DNA of 64,000 nt from Pelotalea chapellei (GTDB lineage: Bacteria > Desulfobacterota > Desulfuromonadia > Geobacterales > Pseudopelobacteraceae). The stretch covers positions 1-64,000 of the forward strand of contig NZ_JAHDYS010000003.1 in assembly GCF_018531195.1 (NCBI RefSeq). The letters are read 5' to 3'. This document shows positions 52,248 through 61,469 of the stretch, piece by piece (the stretch's first letter is position 1; the number at the start of each line of letters is the position of its first letter). The notes under the pieces are model-generated. The model saw nothing but the letters and a program-made list of their open reading frames with translations, was not told the DNA's origin and ran no database searches. A program made the translations under genes and the position numbers.

Positions 52248-52940
52248 ATGAAAGATACTGAAAGCCATAGCAATAAACACGCTCTGGAGCGCATACCTCT
52301 GTTTTCATGCCTTGCAAATGATGAGCAGGAAAAACTGATTCAAATTATTTCTGAGAAACAATACAAAAAGAATTCCATCATTTTGATGGAAGATGACTCA
52401 AAAAATTACATGTATGTCATTTTTTCCGGAAAGATAAAGGTTGTACGGGTTAATCCGGACGGGAAGGAACAGATTCTGGTAATACGCAAACGCGGAGATT
52501 TTTTCGGTGAGATGACTCTTTTGGATGGCAAGGCACAACCTGCGACAATCGTGGCCATGGAAGATGCGGTTGTGGGATTGATTTCCAAAATAGACTTTGA
52601 AAAGTATTTCATGCAGAACGAACATGTACTGAAGCAGATCATTTCCCTGCTCTGCGAGCGACTCAGGGAGTCATGGACCATGCTGAAGGTTCTGAGCCTG
52701 AGCGATGCTGAAACGAGGGTGCGTGCTGTACTATCTCACATCAGCTCGGTGTACGGCATCAAGGACTTGAGGGGAATAGTCATTCCATTCAAGCTCACTC
52801 ACAAGGAAATAGCCGATCACTCCTCGCTTACCCGTGAAACGGTGAGTCGACTCCTCTCACGACTGAGCCAGTCCGGCGAAATAGAAATCATGGACAACAA
52901 GCACATCCTGCTGACTTCACACTTCATACGGCCATACTAA
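52248..52940 (+). CDS. Crp/Fnr-family transcription regulator
   Basis: A 230-residue regulator: an N-terminal cyclic-nucleotide-binding fold (about 15-125, IPLFSCLANDEQEKL, GDFFGEMTLLDGKAQPAT) and a C-terminal winged helix with the recognition region LTHKEIADHSSLTRETVSRL near 185-205. There is no Cys cluster for Fe-S binding. The effector is unknown; the position beside the EPS cluster suggests it regulates exopolysaccharide or PEP-CTERM genes. The start is the ATG at 52248 with GAGGA upstream; the ORF is open to 52176, inside element D, without a ribosome site. Confidence 0.9.
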   Translation: MKDTESHSNKHALERIPLFSCLANDEQEKLIQIISEKQYKKNSIILMEDDSKNYMYVIFSGKIKVVRVNPDGKEQILVIRKRGDFFGEMTLLDGKAQPATIVAMEDAVVGLISKIDFEKYFMQNEHVLKQIISLLCERLRESWTMLKVLSLSDAETRVRAVLSHISSVYGIKDLRGIVIPFKLTHKEIADHSSLTRETVSRLLSRLSQSGEIEIMDNKHILLTSHFIRPY

Positions 52941-52973
52941 TATTCAACCATATCAATTAAAAACGGCAATTAG

Positions 52974-53064
52974 CACCACAGAGTCACGGAGAACACAGAG
53001 AATTCAGGACTTATTGTTTGTAATCTGAAACAGGAAGGTGAGCTGTTCAGTGTCCTCTGTGGTG
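52974..53064. repeat. CACCACAGAG intergenic repeat
   Basis: CACCACAGAGTCACGGAGAA and, in inverse orientation 50 bp on, TCCTCTGTGGTG. This belongs to a widespread family of CACAGAG-type intergenic repeats. It is followed directly by element A copy 5. Confidence 0.6.
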
Positions 53065-53080
53065 AAATGCCTTTCTTAGG

Positions 53081-53306
53081 AAGCTGTTGAAATATTCAGG
53101 TTGTTCAAAAATGGTCAGATCGTCGCCCCCGGAAAAAGTCCCGCGGAGGCCCCTCACCCGGCCTTGGCCACCCTCTCCCATAAAGGGAGAGGGAACTGAA
53201 TGCCCTCCCCTTTTTTGGGAGAGGGATAGGGAGGGGGCCAGCGCTACGCCGCACAAGGTGGCTTTCGAGGACGGCGGCGAGATGGCTGTTTTTCAACAAC
53301 CTTTTA
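53081..53306 (+). repeat. MITE-like element A, copy 5
   Basis: About 226 bp with the same ends and orientation as copies 1 and 2, but with a variant nested repeat (CCCTCTCCCATAAAGGGAGAGGG). Its right end lies a few bases past the stop of the minus-strand hybrid kinase gene. Confidence 0.85.
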
Positions 53307-53309
53307 GGG

Positions 53310-56156
53310 TTAAATCAACCCTTTTTCCCGCATGTAACATACCTGCCTTCTCACCTGCGGTATCTCCATTTCCAGTGATTGAACCAGATCGTTGATGCCA
53401 TCATTGCAGTTCATGCTGGCGCTCTCTAACAGGCCGGCACATATGTGGGTTATTTTCCTCAGTCCCAGGTTTTTACTTCCCCCCTGAAGGTGATGAGCTT
53501 TTTCGTACAGTTTGCCGAAATCGCTGCAAGCCACCGCTGCACGCAGTGCAGGCATGTTTTCCTCAGCACTCTTCAGAAAAGGCTCAAGTACGACCGGGAC
53601 CAGGTCCTTGCCTGTCTTCCTGAACATATGCACAAGTTTCTGCAGCCTTTCGGAATCGAAGACGTCATCTTCCATGCACCCTTTCACTGCATCAGACTGA
53701 GGATGAGTTTCCGGACCAGTGGGTTCCTGGTTGGGAAAAACCCACTGCTGCAACTTCGCTTGCAAATCATGTGATCGGATCGGCTTGCTCAGGTAGTCAT
53801 CCATGCCTGCGGCCAGGCACTTTTCCCGGTATCCTTTAATGGCATTTGCTGTGAGTGCAACGATGACAGTGTGCCTGTTTTCGCCTTCCATCCGCCGGAT
53901 CTCTGCAGTTGCCTCAAATCCGCTCATGTCCGGCATATTGCAGTCCATAAACACAATGTCATAGGTCTGCTTGCAGATTCTCTTAACCGCTTCACGACCG
54001 CTTGAAACAAGATCCGTCCTGCAGCCCATGTAGTTCAGCATCGTTTCAGCCACAAGCTGACTGGCCGGATTGTCTTCTGCCACAAGCACATGAGGTTCTC
54101 TGGGTGGATCAGGTTGATCCTGCACCCTGGCAATCCCGGGAGTAACTAGAATTGCTCCAGTGTTTTTCTCGGTCTTCAGGGAAGCCTTTATCACTGCTTC
54201 CGTGATCTGCTGCATATAGAGCGGCTTTGCGATCTCTCCACAAAAAAACGATTGGATGCACTGAAGTTCGTTTCCGTAATCCCGGCAAGGTGGCTTGAGC
54301 AGCACTAGCCTGGTAGAAGCAATGCTGCTATCCTTTTTTATTGTTTTCCCCAGGGTTACTCCATCCAGATCCGGAAGCGTGTAGTCGATCAGGGCGACAC
54401 TGAAAGGATCATTATACAGCTGGGCACTTCTCAGCATTTCAAGCGCTGTTTCACCGGATGTTGCCAAACTGCAGCGCAGCCCCATGAATGCCAGATATTT
54501 AGCCAGGACAAGCCGGTTCTGCATGATGTCGTCAACGATCAGAACGCGCATACCCGCAAGATTCGAGACATAAGGCACCGGTTCGACCCGGTATGACAGA
54601 TCCAGGGGCAATGTCAGAGTAAACCAGAATGTGGTTCCTTTTCCGAGCGTGCTTTTAACCCCTATCGTGCCACCCATCATTTCAACCAGACTCTTGCAGA
54701 TCGCCAGCCCAAGGCCGGTTCCTCCGGCGGTACGTACAGAGATGGTATCTACCTGGTAAAACTTCTGGAACAGCAGAGGCAGCTTGTCTTCTGCAATCCC
54801 GCAGCCCGTATCGCTGACCCGAATGGTAAAAGCAGCCCCGGTTTCAATGATTTCCTGACACTCCACACTGATTACCACGCAACCTTGTGTCGTAAATTTC
54901 ATGGCATTGCCGACAAGATTTACCAAAACCTGCCGGATGCGTCCCGCGTCACCTTTCAGATGAGTCGGGATATCAGGGGCGCAGTTTACTATCAGCTCCG
55001 GTTGGTCTGCGTCCATTTTAGGTGCAAGAAGGCTCGCCACATCCTCGCACAGTTCACGCAAGTCGAAAGGAACCGGCTTCAACTCGATCTTGCCCGATTC
55101 CACTTTAGAGAAATCCAGAATATCATTGATTATCTCAAGCAGAGTGTTGGCGGAATTAAGTATCCCGAATGCAAAGATACGCTGTTGTTCGGACAGTTCA
55201 GTCTTTAGCAGCAGATCGGACATGCCAACGACACTATTCATCGGGGTACGTATTTCATGGCTCATGGTTGCCAGGAAATCGCTCTTGGCACGGTTTGCGG
55301 TTTCAGCCTGCTGGTATGCTTCGATTAGTTCGTGGGATTGCTGAACGATGTGATCCCGGGATTTTTCCAATTCTTGCGTGTGACGCGCAATTTCCGCCTG
55401 GGCCCGTTTCTGTTCCGTGATGTCCCGCACAATGGCGATTACCTCATCAGCTGAGCTTCGCACTGAGCGCAATTCAAGATAGCGCCGTCCACCCCTTATG
55501 GAGAGTTCGAAACAAAGCTGCACATCATCTGAATTTAGCCATTGCCTAAGAGTGTCCTGAGTGGCTCCATCGACTCCGAGTGAGAGAATGTCCCAGATGC
55601 TGCGACCTATCATCAAATCAGGTAGAAAGAAAAAATCTTCGGTGGGGGGTCTGTGGCAATCGAGGATGGTTCCATCACATTGGCATCGGATGATCAGATC
55701 AGGAATCGCCTTGAGCAGAGCGAGATTTTTCTGTTCGCTCTGCCGTACGGCCTGTTCCATCTGTTTCAGAATCCGTTCCTGATTCTGTTTGTAGATGGCC
55801 ATTTCCAGGCAGTGTTTGAGATCGCTGAGGCGAATCGGTTTTTCGAGATAAGCAAAGGTGTTGGTTGATTTGGCACGGGAGAAGGTAGCTTCATCACCAT
55901 GAGCCGTTGTATAGACAATGGCTGCGTCAAGGCTGGATCTGATGCGCTCGGCAGCCATGATACCGTCAATGCTACCCTTGAGGGTGACATCCATCAGGAT
56001 CAGATCAGGATGTACGGCGGCTGCTGTTTCCACGGCTTCTTCACCATTATCGGCAGTAGCGACAACGTCATATCCCAAACCAGCAAGCAATTTGCACAGC
56101 TTATCTGCTATGGCTGTCTCATCCTCAACAACCATAATCCTGGACCTGCGATTCAC
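53310..56156 (-). CDS. Hybrid sensor histidine kinase (REC-PAS-HisKA-HATPase-REC-REC-HPt)
   Basis: A 948-residue cytoplasmic hybrid kinase. From the GTG start: REC domain 1 (about 5-120, D56), a PAS-like region (140-250), a coiled coil, HisKA with H300 in [14 protein letters not shown], HATPase with GTGLGL near 480, REC 2 (about 537-650, D591), REC 3 ([25 protein letters not shown]), and a C-terminal HPt domain with [13 protein letters not shown]. No membrane span is seen, so the signal is cytoplasmic or enters through REC 1. The GTG at 56156 has AAGGAG five bases upstream; an ATG at 56186 has no ribosome site. A phosphorelay to the NtrC-type regulator nearby is a possibility. Confidence 0.92.
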   Translation of the reverse strand: MNRRSRIMVVEDETAIADKLCKLLAGLGYDVVATADNGEEAVETAAAVHPDLILMDVTLKGSIDGIMAAERIRSSLDAAIVYTTAHGDEATFSRAKSTNTFAYLEKPIRLSDLKHCLEMAIYKQNQERILKQMEQAVRQSEQKNLALLKAIPDLIIRCQCDGTILDCHRPPTEDFFFLPDLMIGRSIWDILSLGVDGATQDTLRQWLNSDDVQLCFELSIRGGRRYLELRSVRSSADEVIAIVRDITEQKRAQAEIARHTQELEKSRDHIVQQSHELIEAYQQAETANRAKSDFLATMSHEIRTPMNSVVGMSDLLLKTELSEQQRIFAFGILNSANTLLEIINDILDFSKVESGKIELKPVPFDLRELCEDVASLLAPKMDADQPELIVNCAPDIPTHLKGDAGRIRQVLVNLVGNAMKFTTQGCVVISVECQEIIETGAAFTIRVSDTGCGIAEDKLPLLFQKFYQVDTISVRTAGGTGLGLAICKSLVEMMGGTIGVKSTLGKGTTFWFTLTLPLDLSYRVEPVPYVSNLAGMRVLIVDDIMQNRLVLAKYLAFMGLRCSLATSGETALEMLRSAQLYNDPFSVALIDYTLPDLDGVTLGKTIKKDSSIASTRLVLLKPPCRDYGNELQCIQSFFCGEIAKPLYMQQITEAVIKASLKTEKNTGAILVTPGIARVQDQPDPPREPHVLVAEDNPASQLVAETMLNYMGCRTDLVSSGREAVKRICKQTYDIVFMDCNMPDMSGFEATAEIRRMEGENRHTVIVALTANAIKGYREKCLAAGMDDYLSKPIRSHDLQAKLQQWVFPNQEPTGPETHPQSDAVKGCMEDDVFDSERLQKLVHMFRKTGKDLVPVVLEPFLKSAEENMPALRAAVACSDFGKLYEKAHHLQGGSKNLGLRKITHICAGLLESASMNCNDGINDLVQSLEMEIPQVRRQVCYMREKGLI

Positions 56157-56240
56157 GACTTCTCCTTCCCTGGTGCCATGTAACACTTTTGTCTTCGCAT
56201 CACATGTCGACAGCAGGGCCTACGAAATATACATGGTACT

Positions 56241-56464
56241 AGGAGGCTGTTGAAATACTCTGGTTGTTCAAAAATAGTCAGATCGTCGCCCCCGGAAAAA
56301 GTCCCGCGGAGGCCAGCCCTCTCTCTATCTCTCCCCCAGAGGGGGAGAGCATGCTTTGTCCTCTCCCTTTGGGAGAGGGATTGGGTGAGGGTCTGCAGCG
56401 CTACGCCGCACAAGGTGGCTTTCGAGGACGGCGGCGAGATGGCTGTTTTTCAACAACCTTCTAG
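56241..56464 (+). repeat. MITE-like element A, copy 6
   Basis: About 224 bp, same orientation and nested GGGAGAGGG repeat as copies 1 and 2. It lies between the hybrid kinase start and the small Cys-rich gene, with its right end six bases past that gene's stop. CTAGG occurs at both edges. Confidence 0.85.
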
Positions 56465-56469
56465 GGCGG

Positions 56470-56709
56470 TTATTTTTTCATACCCTCCGGCATGCACGTG
56501 GTCGGTTCTTCCCATCCCGTTGCAGAACAATACTCCATGAAAATCTTGCAGTCTTTCCCGGTCTTGGAACAGGTCCAGATCTGGGAGGCTGTGCAATAGT
56601 AACAGGGTGGCAGAGGAGCTCCTGTGGCCAGACTGACTTCACTCTGCAGCTTCCAGTATTCGATGGCAAAGGACAATGTGGTGATTTTCTGCTGGGCTGG
56701 AATGTTCAA
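56470..56709 (-). CDS. Small Cys-rich protein, unknown
   Basis: A 79-residue protein with six cysteines in the second half (CYYC, WTC, DC, YC, TC) and no signal peptide or membrane helix. The pattern suggests metal binding or a redox role, but no family is recognised. The start would be TTG, with GGAG seven bases upstream, which fits well. It lies between element A copy 6 and the response regulator gene. In 56710-56990 I see nothing further. It could also be a chance ORF, but the ribosome site and composition favour a gene. Confidence 0.55.
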   Translation of the reverse strand: MNIPAQQKITTLSFAIEYWKLQSEVSLATGAPLPPCYYCTASQIWTCSKTGKDCKIFMEYCSATGWEEPTTCMPEGMKK

Positions 56710-56990
56710 GGTCTGTCTCCAATCTCGGTGGGGTGCGAATCACACTCAACTGTTCAAAGTGGATTCTCTCAGCGTTCGGAGATCAGATACATCACGAATT
56801 GTGCCAGCGAGAACAAAAAAATCTCGTCGATAAATCCACACCTTGAAAAGCTTCCATTAAAACAGTAAGACCCGATTACTGACATCGGGACACGAGCAGG
56901 TCAGGTTAAAAACGTGAAACAGGTGAAAGTTGTTCAGTTCTCCAGGGTGGTTATTATTTTTACCTGTGCCGATTTCTTTACACATGCAGG

Positions 56991-58409
56991 TCATGCCGGA
57001 TTACTGAGACGTTTGCTGAGAGTCTGTCTGGCGATCCCCAGCAGCATTGCTGCAGATCTTTGATTACCACTGGTCAGATTCATGGCAGATGAAATCAGAT
57101 AGTCTTCAACTTCTTTTATGGTTGGAAAACGCCCGAAAAACTCATAGATGGATTCATCCAGCTCCTTGCTGGGCTGTGGCAAAGCTACATCCAGAGAGGT
57201 GTTGACATTGGCGAACAGGCCGGCAAAACTTTCCAGCGTCAACAACCCCGTGGAATACCTGGCAACGGCATCAAAAACCATGGCGTGGAGTTCTCGTACA
57301 TTTCCATCAAACTGATAGGTTGAAAGCAGCGCCACCACTTCCCTGGAAGGGACCGGTTTTGGTTTGTTAAGCGATTTTGAAGCCTTTTCAAGGAAGTGAT
57401 CCAGCAGAATAGGAATATCCTCCCGGCGTTCGCTTAGCGGCGGGATATGAATATGATGTGCACAGAGACGATAGTAGAGGTCTTTTCGAAACTTGTTACT
57501 GGCGATCAATTTGGTCAGATCCTGGTTAGTGGCAACAAGCAGCCTTGCATCGGTTCTTTTGATGATATCCGAACCTACGGGGTAAAATTCATTTTCCTGA
57601 ATCAGTCGTAACAGCTTGACCTGGGACATTTCATTGAGATCACCGATCTCATCGAGAAACAAGGTTCCGCCGGCAGCCGTACTGATGAGACCCTCGCGCG
57701 CCTGATCGGCTCCGGTGAATGCCCCCCGTTTGTGACCGAAAAGAGTATCGGAAAACATATTGTCATCAAGCCCGGCTGCATTGACCGTGACAAACGCTCC
57801 TCTTTTGCCGCTGAGCTCTCCAATGGCCCTGGCAATCAGTTCTTTGCCGACACCTGTTTCACCGGTTATCAGAACCGGTTGATCCGATTTGGCGATTACC
57901 TCGATATATTGAAAAATCGCCCGCATCTTTTTGCTGGTTGTAACCATGGATTCGAAGGCGGAAGGGTATTCCAGGCGATCGTTAAGCAGATACTCACGCA
58001 GGTTACGGTTCTCAGTGCTGAGTTCATTTACCTGCAGCGCCTTTTCCACACTCAGCAGCAGCCGTTCCACATCCATCGGCTTTGTAATGTAATCGGTTGC
58101 TCCGGCTTTTATGCATCTGACTGCGGTATCAAGATCATCGTTCGATGTCATGACAATTACAGGAAGATGGGGAAAGTCCCGGATCAGCACCGGCAGCAGT
58201 TCCATTCCCGACACATGCGGCATTACCAGATCGAGGATAATCAGAGAGACTGGATTGGACTCAAGGAAATGTACAAGTTTTCTGCTGTCAGAAAGAGTAA
58301 CAACATTACTTATTCCTTCACTTTCAAGTGCTGTCATGCTTACTTCAAGCACAACAGGGTCGTCATCCACCAGAAGAATCGGCAGTTGAAAATTAATCTT
58401 TGTTTTCAT
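56991..58409 (-). CDS. NtrC-type sigma-54-dependent response regulator
   Basis: A 472-residue regulator. REC domain (about 10-125) with D15-D17, phospho-acceptor D60, T88 and K110. AAA+ domain with Walker A GETGVGKE at 183-190, the sigma-54 contact loop GAFTGA at 229-234 and Walker B LFLDE near 250-254. A Fis-type helix-turn-helix is at the C-terminus (AAMLLGIARQTLSKRL). When phosphorylated it should oligomerise and activate sigma-54 promoters. Three such candidate promoters lie in this window. The partner kinase is unknown; the hybrid kinase at 53310-56156 is a candidate. Confidence 0.93.
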   Translation of the reverse strand: MKTKINFQLPILLVDDDPVVLEVSMTALESEGISNVVTLSDSRKLVHFLESNPVSLIILDLVMPHVSGMELLPVLIRDFPHLPVIVMTSNDDLDTAVRCIKAGATDYITKPMDVERLLLSVEKALQVNELSTENRNLREYLLNDRLEYPSAFESMVTTSKKMRAIFQYIEVIAKSDQPVLITGETGVGKELIARAIGELSGKRGAFVTVNAAGLDDNMFSDTLFGHKRGAFTGADQAREGLISTAAGGTLFLDEIGDLNEMSQVKLLRLIQENEFYPVGSDIIKRTDARLLVATNQDLTKLIASNKFRKDLYYRLCAHHIHIPPLSERREDIPILLDHFLEKASKSLNKPKPVPSREVVALLSTYQFDGNVRELHAMVFDAVARYSTGLLTLESFAGLFANVNTSLDVALPQPSKELDESIYEFFGRFPTIKEVEDYLISSAMNLTSGNQRSAAMLLGIARQTLSKRLSNPA

Positions 58410-58678
58410 GGTAAGTGCCTTTCTTCAATAGCAATATATAGAAAATACATTCTGCAAAACCAGGCTGCATGGCAGTCCGGGCGACACAATTCTAACAGTA
58501 TAGTTGGTATTTTCGACTTATCAAGCAGAGGCCTTCTTTTTTTAGGAAAGATCAAAAACAAAAAGCGAACAATCTAGAAGAAGAACAGATGAAAGTACTT
58601 TCTTGTTGTTAAAATGACTTGATTTATGTATTCGAATCATGTTTACTCACTTGAAATTTAATAAAAGGAGGGAATGTG

Positions 58679-59230
58679 ATGGCAACTCTTGTAGAATTAA
58701 CTGCTAACATTGTAGCTTCCCATGCTGCAAGCAACGGACTGTCCAGTGATGAACTGATTCTTGAAATCAACAAAGTATACTCCACCCTGAAAAAGCTGGA
58801 GACCGATGGAACAGTAGTTGAAACCGGCAGCGCTCCAACAGTACCTGTCATTTCCCTGAAGAAAGCTTTTCAGCCCGATCAGGTAACCTGCATGATCTGC
58901 GGAAAAAGTGGGTTCAAAACTTTAACTCGACATCTCAAGCAGGCCCATGAGCTCAAGCCTGGCCAATATCGCAAACAGTTTAATATCCCCGGCACTCAGT
59001 CGCTTACCGCAAAAAACTATTCCGAAGCACGTCGCAAAGCTGCCAACGAAAACAATCTGGCCGCCAATCTGGAAAAAGCCCGTGCAGCTCGTAAAGCCCC
59101 CAAGGCAGCAAAAATGAAGGCTGTCAAAACAGCGCCGGTCGAGGAGAATGTAGCACCCGTAAAATCAGCAAAATCGGCAAAACCAGCAAAAGTGACCAAG
59201 GCCCCAAAATCCAGGGCCGCTAAAGCATAA
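58679..59230 (+). CDS. MucR-family zinc-finger regulator with basic tail
   Basis: A 183-residue protein. Residues about 1-100 match the MucR/Ros family: an N-terminal helical region, then a zinc finger C-x2-C-x10-H-x4-H in CMICGKSGFKTLTRHLKQAH, then KPGQYRKQFNIP. MucR proteins bind AT-rich DNA and often control exopolysaccharide genes. The last 70 residues are a low-complexity Ala/Lys/Pro tail (KAPKAAKMKAVKTAP) similar in composition to histone H1-like proteins and unusual for the family. The start is the ATG at 58679 behind AAGGAGGG; a GTG three bases earlier is possible. The region 58410-58678 shows no gene. Confidence 0.9.
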   Translation: MATLVELTANIVASHAASNGLSSDELILEINKVYSTLKKLETDGTVVETGSAPTVPVISLKKAFQPDQVTCMICGKSGFKTLTRHLKQAHELKPGQYRKQFNIPGTQSLTAKNYSEARRKAANENNLAANLEKARAARKAPKAAKMKAVKTAPVEENVAPVKSAKSAKPAKVTKAPKSRAAKA

Positions 59231-59253
59231 GAATTCCCCATACGTCAGCCACA

Positions 59254-59282
59254 AAAAAACCGCCCTTGGAGGCGGTTTTTTT
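59254..59282 (+). terminator. Rho-independent terminator of the MucR-family gene
   Basis: AACCGCC, loop CTTGGA, GGCGGTT then TTTTT. A strong stem with T-tract, 24 bp past the stop codon. The A-tract before the stem would make it work for the leftward direction too. Confidence 0.9.
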
Positions 59283-59323
59283 GTCTTGGCTGGCTCTTAA
59301 TAATTCCTAAAAAAAGCATTTGA

Positions 59324-59463
59324 AACACGGTGCAACGGAGCAACGGAGTAAATCAGAGAATAGTATGTTTGTTGAAAAATCTTTTTTCCTGAACTCACCT
59401 TTTAGGTGAATGATCTGTTCGATGTAAGATTTTGATTTCTCTGTTGCTCAGTTGCTCCGTGTT
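59324..59463. repeat. Large imperfect inverted repeat (GCAACGGAG)
   Basis: AACACGGTGCAACGGAGCAA and its continuation (59324-59348) pair with 59439-59463 (22 of 25 positions) across a loop of about 90 bases. It fills the gap between the MucR-family and rsmA genes. No coding content. Confidence 0.6.
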
Positions 59464-59485
59464 ATTCCAACTGCAGTATATGAGA

Positions 59486-60301
59486 TTATCCCCGCATTGC
59501 CGTCAGACGCCGGGAGATCAGGGCGAATTCATCAAGGGAGAGCGTTTCACCACGACGCCTTCCGTCAATTCCACATTCCTCCAGCAACGCTTCAATCCCC
59601 ATGTCAGCAGACAGATCCGCGCTTTTCAGGCAATTTGCAAGTGTCTTCCTACGCATGGCAAAGGCACCCTTGACAACTCTCCGGAATATTTGTTCATCAC
59701 CCACCTCTGCACGCGGAGTGGCAAGTGGCACGAAACTCAATACTGCCGAATCGATTTTTGGACGCGGATGAAAGCAGCCGGGGGGCACGATGAACTCCCG
59801 GCGGATGTCGAAATTCAGCCCGAGCAAGACTGTGGTCACGCCATAATTGGAGCAATCAGGGGGGGCTACCAGACGATCTCCCACCTCTTTCTGAAGCATC
59901 AGCACCATGCGCGACAATCTGCCACGCACCTCTTCCAGCCTGAACAATACTTCAGTGGAAATATTGTAGGGCAGATTGGCGATGACCTTCCAGCGTGCCG
60001 GTCCCTGGCCCAGAAGAGCCGAGAGGTCCACTGCCAGAATGTCCCCGTCGACAACTGTCACCTGCGAGTTATCGGCATAGGACCGGGTTAAATTTTCAGC
60101 CAGGGCATGATCGTACTCCACAAGCAGCAGCCTTTCGGCACGGCGCGCCAGACGCTCGGTCAGGGCACCACGGCCGGGACCAATTTCCAGAACCTGATCT
60201 TCCGGTTGCAGAGCAGCACTTTCGATGATCTTCCCAATAACATTCTGGTCGACCAAAAAGTTCTGACCAAGGGATTTGAGTGGGCGCCGCAAAGTTTTCA
60301 A
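59486..60301 (-). CDS. rsmA: 16S rRNA dimethyladenosine transferase (RsmA/KsgA)
   Basis: A 271-residue SAM-dependent methyltransferase that dimethylates two adjacent adenines in helix 45 of 16S rRNA. SAM motif I is VLEIGPGRGALTERL (about 37-51); the catalytic NLPYN is at 109-113. The N-terminus KSLGQNFLVD is typical, and the length is normal. It is followed in the minus direction by the plus-strand MucR-family gene (convergent). It lies downstream of tsaD with a truncated element A copy between. Confidence 0.95.
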   Translation of the reverse strand: MKTLRRPLKSLGQNFLVDQNVIGKIIESAALQPEDQVLEIGPGRGALTERLARRAERLLLVEYDHALAENLTRSYADNSQVTVVDGDILAVDLSALLGQGPARWKVIANLPYNISTEVLFRLEEVRGRLSRMVLMLQKEVGDRLVAPPDCSNYGVTTVLLGLNFDIRREFIVPPGCFHPRPKIDSAVLSFVPLATPRAEVGDEQIFRRVVKGAFAMRRKTLANCLKSADLSADMGIEALLEECGIDGRRRGETLSLDEFALISRRLTAMRG

Positions 60302-60305
60302 AATT

Positions 60306-60362
60306 TCTCCTGATTATTCAAAATTGCCGTGACGGCGAGATGGCTGGTTTTCAACAATCTTT
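60306..60362 (+). repeat. MITE-like element A, copy 7 (truncated)
   Basis: About 57 bp: the right end GAGATGGCTGGTTTTCAACA is clear, preceded by CGGC and a shortened left end TGATTATTCAAAATTGCC. The middle is missing. It overlaps or abuts the TAA stop of tsaD, as other copies do at their neighbouring genes. Confidence 0.7.
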
Positions 60363-61369
60363 TAAATGTGATCCATGTTCCAGGTTGCTGTCACATCCAA
60401 AGCACTGTCAGAAGCTTTATCGTTCTCAAGATAAAAGTTACCGGCAACAGCCAGCATAGCGGCGTTATCGCCGCACAGGGCCGGTTTGGGAATGTGCAGT
60501 TCGATACCGAGTTTGGCGGCCATCGAGGCCATGCGTTGACGCAATCCGCTGTTGCAGGCAACTCCCCCAGCGACTACGAGGCGCTTGACTCCGGTTTGCG
60601 CCAGAGCCAGTGAAGTTTTATGGACCAGTACATCACAGACAGCCTCCTGGAACGAAGCGCACAGGTCGTTAGCTTCGGGACCGGGAATGGCCACCGGATG
60701 TTTGGAAAGATGCTGCAGCATGGCAGTTTTTAAACCGCTGAAGCTGAAATTGAGGGTGCCATCGTTCATCAAAGGCCGCGGCAGACGCACTGCGGCAGGA
60801 TTGCCTTCGCGGGCCATGGCATCGATGCGCACGCCACCGGGATATTCAAGCCCCATGATCTTTGCTGATTTATCAAAAGCCTCTCCGGCTGCATCGTCAA
60901 CCGTTCTTCCCATGGTGCGGTATCGGCCGAATCCCTCCACCAGATAGATATGTGTGTGACCGCCGGAAACAACCAGGGCAAGAAAAGGAAATTCCACCGG
61001 CTTTTCCAGGAAGCAGGCGAAAATATGCCCCTCAATATGGTGAATGCCGACAAAGGGAATTTTGCGGGCGCTGGCAATCGCCTTGGCGGTGGAAAAACCG
61101 ACCAGCAGCGCACCTGACAACCCAGGTCCGCGTGTCACTGCGATCCCTTCGATGTCCGCCAGAGTCACTTTCACCGCTTCCAACGCCTGGCTGATGACCG
61201 GCGAGATCATCTCCAGATGTTTGCGGGAAGCGATTTCCGGCACAACCCCCCCATACTCGGCATGGATAGCGATCTGGGAAGAGACGATCGAGGAAAGGAT
61301 TCGACGACCGTCAGCTACCACCGCAGCAGCGGTTTCATCGCAGGATGTTTCTATTGCAAGTACAAGCAT
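60362..61369 (-). CDS. tsaD: tRNA N6-adenosine threonylcarbamoyltransferase (TsaD)
   Basis: A 335-residue protein of normal length. It transfers the threonylcarbamoyl group to A37 of tRNAs that read ANN codons, with TsaB and TsaE. The N-terminus LAIETSCDETAAAVV, the metal-binding H111-x3-H115 in GIHHIEGHI, and the phosphate-binding GPGLSGALLVG and VVSGGHT motifs are all present. The stop codon lies at the edge of a truncated MITE copy. It is a housekeeping gene, not tied to the EPS locus. Confidence 0.96.
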   Translation of the reverse strand: MLVLAIETSCDETAAAVVADGRRILSSIVSSQIAIHAEYGGVVPEIASRKHLEMISPVISQALEAVKVTLADIEGIAVTRGPGLSGALLVGFSTAKAIASARKIPFVGIHHIEGHIFACFLEKPVEFPFLALVVSGGHTHIYLVEGFGRYRTMGRTVDDAAGEAFDKSAKIMGLEYPGGVRIDAMAREGNPAAVRLPRPLMNDGTLNFSFSGLKTAMLQHLSKHPVAIPGPEANDLCASFQEAVCDVLVHKTSLALAQTGVKRLVVAGGVACNSGLRQRMASMAAKLGIELHIPKPALCGDNAAMLAVAGNFYLENDKASDSALDVTATWNMDHI

Positions 61370-61469
61370 GGGTTCCAGGTAAGATTAAGGTTGAGGTTGA
61401 GAAAAAAATAGGGTCGGACATGTCCGATTTGCCAGACCTGTCCGACCCGTCTGAAGCCAAAATCGCTTT

